Of a stretch of DNA of 5,010 bases, positions 1 to 4,303 are shown in pieces; position 1 is the first letter of the stretch; the number at the start of each line of letters is the position of its first letter. The notes below the pieces were generated by a model. The model made no database searches. It was not told the origin of the DNA and was given only the letters and a program-made list of their open reading frames with translations. The stretch is taken from contig JAHHUJ010000167.1 in NCBI GenBank assembly GCA_020024075.1, positions 1 to 5,010 of the forward strand, written 5' to 3'. This stretch comes from Psychrobacter sp. (lineage in GTDB: Bacteria; Pseudomonadota; Gammaproteobacteria; Pseudomonadales; Moraxellaceae). Made by a program: the position numbers and the translations under genes.

Positions 1-32
1 CCCTATAAACAATGAGCCCTATAAACAATAAA
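1..32. repeat. 16-bp imperfect tandem repeat, two copies
   Basis: CCCTATAAACAATGAG (1-16) is followed directly by CCCTATAAACAATAAA (17-32), matching at 14 of 16 bases. The first copy begins at the window edge, so more copies may lie to the left. The second copy supplies the A-rich left shoulder of the terminator at 24-60. The core CCCTATAA also occurs once on the minus strand at 1787-1794. I do not recognise the repeat, and its function is unknown. Confidence 0.7.
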
Positions 33-60
33 CCCAAGTCAATGACTTGGGCTTATTGTT
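24..60. terminator. Rho-independent terminator, probably bidirectional
   Basis: Bases 24-40 pair with 44-60 across a 3-base loop (AAT), giving 16 Watson-Crick pairs and one A/C mismatch (32/52). The GC-rich core is CCCAAGTC/GACTTGGG (33-40/44-51). Read on the minus strand, the core is followed by TTTATTGTTTAT, which fits termination of the iclR-type gene whose stop codon lies 34 bases before the stem. Read on the plus strand, it is followed by a T-rich run (52-79), so it could also end a plus-strand gene left of the window. Confidence 0.85.
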
Positions 61-93
61 ATTTATTTTATTTCAATTTCAGTTAAAGCAGCT

Positions 94-852
94 TTAGCTT
101 TGCAGCTCATAGACCAGAGTTTGAATATCTAAAGCCGCTTCACGCAAGCGGGGAACCGACTGCATCATATCCTCAAGCGACACCCGTACCGTCGGGGCAT
201 GCATATAAAGCGACGCTAAGTAACGGTCTTTTTTATCTAAGATAGGCACCGAGACGGCGACCATCTCTGAGATAAATTCTTCATTATCGATACCCACCCC
301 TGTCTCAGCTATGGCATCTAATGCTTTATTAAGCTCATTAATATCGGTGATGGTATTTTTGGTGAATTTATCCAAGCTTAAGTTTTGTAGCATTTTACTG
401 CGCCGCTCAGGCGAAAGCTGGCTCAGATACAGCTTACCGGTCGCGGTACACCACATCGGTGATTTGGCACCTACTGGCAAGTAAATCTGTAAGGGTAAGT
501 CAGTCTTAGCTCGATTGGTATAAATCATGTGCATATTGTGCGGTACACTAATGCCGCAAGTTTCTTTTACATCACGTACCAGACGCTGCAAGATAACATG
601 GCGCTCACTATAAAACTGACGCTGTTGCCACAGCTCGACACTCATATTGCGCACTCGGCGCCCAGCGACAATGCCGCCGGTGATATCCACCATGACAAAC
701 CCCTCTTCTATCAGCTGCTGCAACAAGCGATGAATCGTTGGTTTGGGGATATCAAGTTGCTGTGACAACTCTAGCGGTGTGATTGGCTTGGCTGAATAAG
801 AGACTGCTTCAATAATTTGCAGCACTCGAGTAATAGAAGAAACTTTTGCCAT
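94..852 (-). CDS. IclR-family transcriptional regulator
   Basis: This is a 252-residue DNA-binding regulator of normal IclR-family length. Residues 7-66 form the N-terminal winged helix-turn-helix: ITPLELSQQLDI (24-35), recognition helix from about KPTIHRLLQQL (37-47), then a wing. Residues from about 80 to 250 form the C-terminal effector-binding domain, with the family hallmarks ATGKLYLSQL (137-146) and a GIDNEEF segment (187-193) where many members have a GxALDxEE-type sequence. The ATG at 852 is well supported by AAGGTGG (860-866) seven bases upstream. Its start lies 34 bases after the SPOR gene stop with no terminator between them, so co-transcription is likely, and the terminator at 24-60 follows it. 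IclR proteins often act on adjacent or divergent catabolic genes and on their own promoter. No such target is visible here, so the ligand and regulon are unknown. The family call is firm and no finer assignment is justified. Confidence 0.93.
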   Translation of the reverse strand: MAKVSSITRVLQIIEAVSYSAKPITPLELSQQLDIPKPTIHRLLQQLIEEGFVMVDITGGIVAGRRVRNMSVELWQQRQFYSERHVILQRLVRDVKETCGISVPHNMHMIYTNRAKTDLPLQIYLPVGAKSPMWCTATGKLYLSQLSPERRSKMLQNLSLDKFTKNTITDINELNKALDAIAETGVGIDNEEFISEMVAVSVPILDKKDRYLASLYMHAPTVRVSLEDMMQSVPRLREAALDIQTLVYELQS

Positions 853-886
853 AGTTAACCCACCTTTAGATTAAGGGCTATGTATT

Positions 887-1693
887 TTAACGGCGTTGTT
901 CAACAACCAAAGAATCAATACCATTATTTTGCAATCTTTGCTGGGCAGCCATCACGTTTTGACGATTGGTCATGGTGGGTGAAACCACTTGATAAACCAC
1001 CTGACCATTAGCCATCTTGCTCTTAACGACATGAGCATCCACACCGGCCATTAGCACTTGCGCCCGACGCTTATCAGCCTCTTCTGCACTACTAAAGCTA
1101 TTAATCTGTAGGATATAGCTTTTTGCTGGTGCAGGTTTGGCAGCGGTTTGTGACGCACTATTGCTCTTATTACCTCGAGTAGCAGCCCCTTGATTGCCCT
1201 CAGTTGGATCATCATAGGTGCCTTCTTCTTCAATAATGACAATCTCCTGCTCACCGCTAGGCGCCTGCTGATTAGGGGTCGGACTAATGGTTCTTTCTTC
1301 TGAGATACCGAAGTTACCAGAACCGCTATCGCTGCTGTCTCGTGGCTCTGTACTTGGCTGAGTTAACACCACATCTGGCTGCAAATCACCGCCACTGGCA
1401 GCAGGCTCATCTTCTATAAATACCGCCTCATCCGGCAAGCTAATCATTTCTTGATCGGGTAGCAAGTCATAGAATTCAAACTCATTGGTTTCAGACGTAG
1501 GCTGATTAATAGGCTCAACCGTACGCTCCTCGACCTTAGACTCTGAGCCAATATCAAATGGATTCCATAGATACAGTACCAATATACAGCCTATGGTAAG
1601 CACTGCACCAACGAACATCCACAGTAAGCTTGAAGCCCCACCACTCTGGCGTCTTTCTACAGTACCTTTACCTTTGGGTCTTTTTGCTAACAT
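887..1693 (-). CDS. FtsN-like SPOR-domain cell-division protein
   Basis: This is a 268-residue single-pass inner-membrane protein with FtsN architecture. It has a short basic cytoplasmic tail (1-21, MLAKRPKGKG and onward), one transmembrane helix (about 22-42), a long acidic, Ser/Pro/Gln-rich periplasmic linker (about 50-188), and a C-terminal SPOR domain (about 190-266, beginning SYILQINSF and ending near DSLVVEQRR). SPOR domains bind denuded glycan strands of septal peptidoglycan, and FtsN activates septal synthesis. Residues 71-80 (EFEFYDLLPD) may be the division-activating E motif. The start at 1693 is supported by GGAG (1701-1704) with seven-base spacing. Lying downstream of argS matches the argS-ftsN neighbourhood known in Pseudomonas. 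FtsN sequences diverge strongly outside the SPOR domain, so I name it FtsN-like rather than assign the symbol. It could instead be another SPOR protein of the division machinery. Confidence 0.88.
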   Translation of the reverse strand: MLAKRPKGKGTVERRQSGGASSLLWMFVGAVLTIGCILVLYLWNPFDIGSESKVEERTVEPINQPTSETNEFEFYDLLPDQEMISLPDEAVFIEDEPAASGGDLQPDVVLTQPSTEPRDSSDSGSGNFGISEERTISPTPNQQAPSGEQEIVIIEEEGTYDDPTEGNQGAATRGNKSNSASQTAAKPAPAKSYILQINSFSSAEEADKRRAQVLMAGVDAHVVKSKMANGQVVYQVVSPTMTNRQNVMAAQQRLQNNGIDSLVVEQRR

Positions 1694-1747
1694 TAATTTT
1701 CTCCATTTATAATTCAGTCAGGCCATGTTTTTAAAATTGTTAATAGA

Positions 1748-1793
1748 CCTATAAGTCAATCATAGCAAATAAAATCTACAATTAACTTATAGG
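1748..1793. repeat. Inverted repeat flanking the candidate SPOR-gene promoter
   Basis: CCTATAAGT (1748-1756) and ACTTATAGG (1785-1793) are perfect 9-base inverted copies separated by 28 bases. The candidate -10 box (1759-1764) lies between them. The right arm sits near the -35 position and the left arm near the predicted transcript start. It could be a pair of operator half-sites or a loose RNA stem. It has no U-tract, so it is not a standard terminator. Confidence 0.45.
1759..1767 (-). promoter_or_regulatory. Candidate extended -10 promoter for the SPOR gene
   Basis: On the minus strand the sequence reads TGCTATGAT, an extended -10 (TGn plus 5 of 6 bases of TATAAT). It would give a leader of roughly 60 bases before the start at 1693. 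No good -35 box lies at the right distance (AGTTAA at 17-base spacing), as is allowed for extended -10 promoters. It may let the SPOR and iclR-type genes be expressed apart from argS. This is sequence inspection only. Confidence 0.3.
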
Positions 1794-1794
1794 G

Positions 1795-1830
1795 TGTTTA
1801 GCATAGAAAACAAATAGCCCAAGCTAAACA
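1795..1830. repeat. 8-bp inverted repeat just after argS
   Basis: TGTTTAGC (1795-1802) pairs perfectly with GCTAAACA (1823-1830) across a 20-base loop, starting 6 bases past the argS stop codon. In the argS direction it is followed by CACCC-type sequence rather than a U-run, and the loop is long. It is therefore a poor intrinsic terminator, and read-through from argS into the SPOR gene remains plausible. It might protect the 3' end of an argS transcript. Confidence 0.35.
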
Positions 1831-1836
1831 ACGGAT

Positions 1837-3666
1837 TTACATACTGGTAGGGGCCGATAATCCTAATAGGCTCAAGCCATTGGCCAATACTTGACGTACA
1901 GCCTTAGACAAACGTAAGCGAGCCTGCATTAAATCTAGCTCTTCTTGGCTTGGGGTTTCATCGGCAATAATACTGACCGGCAGAATACGATTGTCGTTAT
2001 ACCAAGCGTGGAACAGCGAGGCTAAGTCTTTTAAATAATTGGTCAATACGTGAGGCTCATAACCAGTAGCTGCCCGCTTTAAGGTCGCAGGATAAGCGGC
2101 CAACAGTTTAATTAGCTCACTTTCTGCTTCTGTGTTTAGTAGACTTTGCATGGCTTTGCCTTGTGCATCATCTACATCAAAACCTTTGGCAGCTATCTTT
2201 TCAAGCACACTACATACTCGAGCATGAGCATACTGAATGTAATAAACGGCGTTGTCTTTACTTTGTGATTTGGCAAGCTCAAGATCGAAGTCAATGTGAA
2301 CTTCTGGCTTACGAGCCACATAATAAAAACGAGCCGCATCATTACCCACCTCTTCACGCAGCTCACGTAAAGTCACAAACTTACCTGAACGAGAAGACAT
2401 TTGGATTTTTTCTTCGCCGCGCCATAGCGCCACAAACTGTACCAAAATAACTTCAAGACGTTTTTCATCAATACCCAAAGCCGTTAACGCTGCACGGACA
2501 CGGGCAATATAGCCGTGGTGGTCTGCACCCCAAACGTTAATTACGGTATCAAAGCCACGCTCGAATTTGTTTTTGTGATAAGCAATATCAGAAGCAAAAT
2601 AAGTGGTTAAACCATTGGCACGACGTACCACACGGTCTTTTTCATCACCAAAATCAGTGGAGCGGAACCAAGTATTGCCGTCCTTTTCATATAGGTAACC
2701 TTTGCTTTCAAGCTCTGCCAATACCGGCTCAATCTCACCAGCAATAGATCTTTCACTAAACCACTGTTCAAAACGAACCCCAAAGTCATTTAAATCATCT
2801 TTGATATCGTCAAGAATTTCATTAAGGGCAGTATTTAAGAATACCTCGTATCCTTCACCAAGCGTCTTTTTGCTGTTGGCAATAAGCACATCAATATGTG
2901 CATTTTTATCACCAGAGATCACTTCTTTTTCACCAGCCTCATTCACCTCAGACACTTCATCTTCTGGTGCATTATCACTGATTACACGATATGGGTGTAG
3001 GTATTTGTCGCCACTTTCTGCTCTAATCTTTTTGGCAATATCGGTGACATAATCACCTTGATAACCACCCACAGGGAATTTTATTTGTTCCCCGCATACC
3101 TGCAAATAACGCAGATAAGTACTGGTCGCCAATATATCCATCTGACGACCGGCATCGTTGACATAGTATTCACGAGTCACTTGATAACCAACCGCTTCTA
3201 GCAAATTGGCAACACTCATCCCAAAAGCTGCACCGCGGCCATGACCAACGTGCAGGCTTGAGGTTGGGTTGGCGGAAACGAACTCCACTTGAATTTTTTT
3301 ACCAGAAAACTCATCAGTTAAGCCGTAACGCTCGTTTTTATCAAAAATAGCGTCTAATACCGCAAATTTTGCATCGCTATTTAAAAATATATTAATAAAG
3401 CCAGGGCCTGCCACCTCTAATTTAGCGATGCTGTCATTTTCAGGCAAAGCGGCAGTCAGTTGTTCTGCCAGAGCACGTGGATTGGACTTTGCAGCTTTAG
3501 CAGCAGTTAAAGCGATGTTACTGGCATAATCGCCATGCTCAGGGTTTTTACTGCGAGTGATTTGACTGTTATTTTGCCAGTCATTCGGCAATATTCCTTG
3601 ATCAATCAGTACTTTGGCTGCGCTATCTAATAACGCAAAGATTTCATCAATTTGAGCTTGCGACAT
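1837..3666 (-). CDS. argS: Arginyl-tRNA synthetase (ArgRS)
   Basis: This 609-residue class I aminoacyl-tRNA synthetase is a cytoplasmic enzyme that joins arginine to tRNA-Arg using ATP. The ArgRS-specific N-terminal domain (about 6-96) helps recognise the tRNA elbow. The Rossmann catalytic domain follows, with the signature EFVSANPTSSLHVGHGRGA (128-146) containing the HIGH motif as HVGH (139-142). The KMSKS loop is the degenerate MSSRSGK (423-429), a form seen in gammaproteobacterial ArgRS. The DALR anticodon-binding domain fills about 470-609 and ends with the typical LGLSAPTSM. It is slightly longer than E. coli ArgRS, mainly through an acidic stretch at about 222-256. The gene looks intact. 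The ATG at 3666 has only a weak Shine-Dalgarno match (AGAG, 3678-3681, 11-base spacing), but the protein begins where the family does. It heads the minus-strand cluster. Confidence 0.98.
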   Translation of the reverse strand: MSQAQIDEIFALLDSAAKVLIDQGILPNDWQNNSQITRSKNPEHGDYASNIALTAAKAAKSNPRALAEQLTAALPENDSIAKLEVAGPGFINIFLNSDAKFAVLDAIFDKNERYGLTDEFSGKKIQVEFVSANPTSSLHVGHGRGAAFGMSVANLLEAVGYQVTREYYVNDAGRQMDILATSTYLRYLQVCGEQIKFPVGGYQGDYVTDIAKKIRAESGDKYLHPYRVISDNAPEDEVSEVNEAGEKEVISGDKNAHIDVLIANSKKTLGEGYEVFLNTALNEILDDIKDDLNDFGVRFEQWFSERSIAGEIEPVLAELESKGYLYEKDGNTWFRSTDFGDEKDRVVRRANGLTTYFASDIAYHKNKFERGFDTVINVWGADHHGYIARVRAALTALGIDEKRLEVILVQFVALWRGEEKIQMSSRSGKFVTLRELREEVGNDAARFYYVARKPEVHIDFDLELAKSQSKDNAVYYIQYAHARVCSVLEKIAAKGFDVDDAQGKAMQSLLNTEAESELIKLLAAYPATLKRAATGYEPHVLTNYLKDLASLFHAWYNDNRILPVSIIADETPSQEELDLMQARLRLSKAVRQVLANGLSLLGLSAPTSM

Positions 3667-3716
3667 AATTTATTAAACTCTGAAGTTAAGTGAATATTAG
3701 ATGGATATGATTCTAC

Positions 3717-3743
3717 AGCAATACAGCGCTATAAGGTATTGCT
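3717..3743 (-). promoter_or_regulatory. Hairpin in the argS leader
   Basis: AGCAATAC (3717-3724) and GTATTGCT (3736-3743) form a perfect 8-bp stem around an 11-base loop that contains the palindrome AGCGCT. It lies 51-77 bases ahead of the argS start codon, inside the transcript if the promoter at 3765-3793 is used. It has no U-tract, so it is not a plain terminator. It could be a leader RNA structure or a DNA operator. Confidence 0.45.
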
Positions 3744-3764
3744 AATATTTTGGAGCAACCCTTT

Positions 3765-3793
3765 AATATATCAAGGTTTGACCGATTTTTCCA
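3765..3793 (-). promoter_or_regulatory. Candidate argS promoter
   Basis: On the minus strand, -35 TGGAAA (3788-3793, 4 of 6 matches) is followed after 17 bases by -10 TATATT (3765-3770, 5 of 6). The -10 is extended by TGA (3771-3773), giving the TGn motif. Transcription would start near 3758, leaving a leader of about 90 bases that contains the hairpin at 3717-3743. This is the best minus-strand match in the gap, though other AT-rich hexamers exist. Confidence 0.4.
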
Positions 3794-3836
3794 TAAACTT
3801 TAATGTTTGCTATTTTGTATACTTTAGCCCAGTTCA

Positions 3837-3866
3837 TGGCAATATCGCAGCGTAGTCCTCTATAAT
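3837..3866 (+). promoter_or_regulatory. Candidate promoter for the small membrane protein gene
   Basis: A perfect -10 box TATAAT (3861-3866) is preceded by a weak -35-like TGGCAA (3837-3842) at 18-base spacing. Transcription would begin near 3873, giving a leader of roughly 70-105 bases depending on the start codon used. The -10 lies inside a 13-bp palindrome (3858-3870), so a repressor could cover it. Confidence 0.45.
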
Positions 3867-3870
3867 AGAG
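3858..3870. repeat. 13-bp palindrome over the -10 box
   Basis: CTCTAT (3858-3863) and ATAGAG (3865-3870) are perfect inverted arms around a single central A at 3864. The palindrome contains the whole TATAAT box. It is operator-like in position, but short AT-rich palindromes also arise by chance. Confidence 0.5.
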
Positions 3871-3892
3871 ACCTCTTTATTTTATATCTCTG

Positions 3893-3945
3893 TAAGCTTT
3901 TGGACTGCATAGAGCTTTATTTTTGGCTTTGAGCCAAAAAGCTTA
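3893..3945 (+). promoter_or_regulatory. Two competing hairpins in the leader of the small gene
   Basis: Hairpin A is 3920-3928 (TTTTTGGCT) paired perfectly with 3932-3940 (AGCCAAAAA) around a 3-base loop. Hairpin B is 3893-3903 (TAAGCTTTTGG) paired with 3934-3945 (CCAAAAAGCTTA), giving 11 pairs with one bulged A at 3940 and a 30-base loop. Both need bases 3934-3940, so only one can form at a time. Hairpin B reaches the upstream ATG at 3945. Neither is followed by a U-run, so they are not terminators. Confidence 0.45.
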
Positions 3946-3977
3946 TGACAAATTATAATTATTATTGGAACACACTT

Positions 3978-4208
3978 ATGATCGCTACTGTCTTCGCCAT
4001 CTCTGCTGAAACGGTTACCAACTGGGGCCTATACGTTTTACTGCCTATCTTTATTGGCTTTTTGTTCTTTATTATGTGGGACATCTCCAAAAAGTCAGAT
4101 GCCGGTCGTGCCGGTACATTTTGGATCTTCTTAGCACTAGGAGCAGGTTTCGTTGGCTTCTTATTAAAACTGGTGCTTGAGGTTATATTTGAAAAGTGGG
4201 TACTGTAA
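3978..4208 (+). CDS. Small two-helix membrane protein, DUF2788-like
   Basis: This is a 76-residue inner-membrane protein of unknown function. It has two predicted transmembrane helices (about 16-34 and 46-66) joined by a short positively charged loop, WDISKKSDAGRAGTF (34-48). The positive-inside rule would place that loop in the cytoplasm and both ends in the periplasm. The WD-KKS-AGR-GTF pattern followed by a Gly-rich second helix and LK resembles what I recall of DUF2788 (about 70 residues, Gammaproteobacteria). I could not search to confirm this. I prefer the ATG at 3978 because GGA (3967-3969) lies eight bases upstream and the length fits that family. The ATG at 3945 would add 11 residues (beginning MTNYNYYWN), has no Shine-Dalgarno site, and abuts a hairpin. 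It is a single gene, divergent from argS and convergent with cmoB. Confidence 0.82.
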   Translation: MIATVFAISAETVTNWGLYVLLPIFIGFLFFIMWDISKKSDAGRAGTFWIFLALGAGFVGFLLKLVLEVIFEKWVL

Positions 4209-4279
4209 TTAACTGACGCTAAAGTAACTGCTATTAGAGCTATTAACCACCCCACTCTCCTAAGATTAACCTCTCCCGC

Positions 4280-4303
4280 AATAGCCGCTATTTAGTGGCT
4301 ATT
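4280..4303. other. Hairpin at the convergent 3' ends, overlapping the cmoB stop
   Basis: AATAGCCGCT (4280-4289) pairs with AGTGGCTATT (4294-4303) around the 4-base loop ATTT, with nine Watson-Crick pairs and one G/T pair. It contains the cmoB stop codon (4288-4290) and lies 72 bases after the small gene's stop. No T-run follows on either strand, so it is not a standard terminator, but it is the only strong stem between the two genes. Either transcript could use it as a weak terminator or a 3' end protector. The 79-base gap (4209-4287) holds nothing else clear. Confidence 0.4.

Noticed and set aside
529..765. 78-codon plus-strand frame inside the iclR-type gene
   Set aside because: It is antisense to a clear IclR-family gene with a good ribosome-binding site. 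The translation shows no domain.
1051..1254. 67-codon minus-strand frame inside the SPOR gene
   Set aside because: It is an alternate frame of the SPOR gene's linker and domain region with no recognisable features of its own.
2163..3052. Open frames on both strands inside argS (plus 2163-2450, plus 2702-3052, minus 2607-2789)
   Set aside because: They overlap an intact, highly conserved argS in other frames and have no family features. They are shadow frames.
3778..3806. TTGACC (3778-3783) as a -35 for a second plus-strand promoter
   Set aside because: The -35 is good (5 of 6) but the -10 at 17-base spacing is TAATGT, a poor match. The TATAAT at 3861 is the better candidate.
3818..3823. TATACT as another plus-strand -10 box
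   Set aside because: No -35-like hexamer lies 16-18 bases upstream and the TGn extension is absent.
3945..3977. Upstream ATG at 3945 as the start of the small membrane protein
   Set aside because: There is no Shine-Dalgarno site before it, the preceding hairpin abuts it, and the extra 11 residues (MTNYNYYWNTL) are polar and Asn/Tyr-rich. It is not excluded, only less likely than 3978.
3962..4255. 97-codon open frame on the minus strand opposite the small membrane gene
   Set aside because: It is antisense to a gene with a recognisable membrane topology and family pattern, lacks a ribosome-binding site, and its translation has no recognisable domain.
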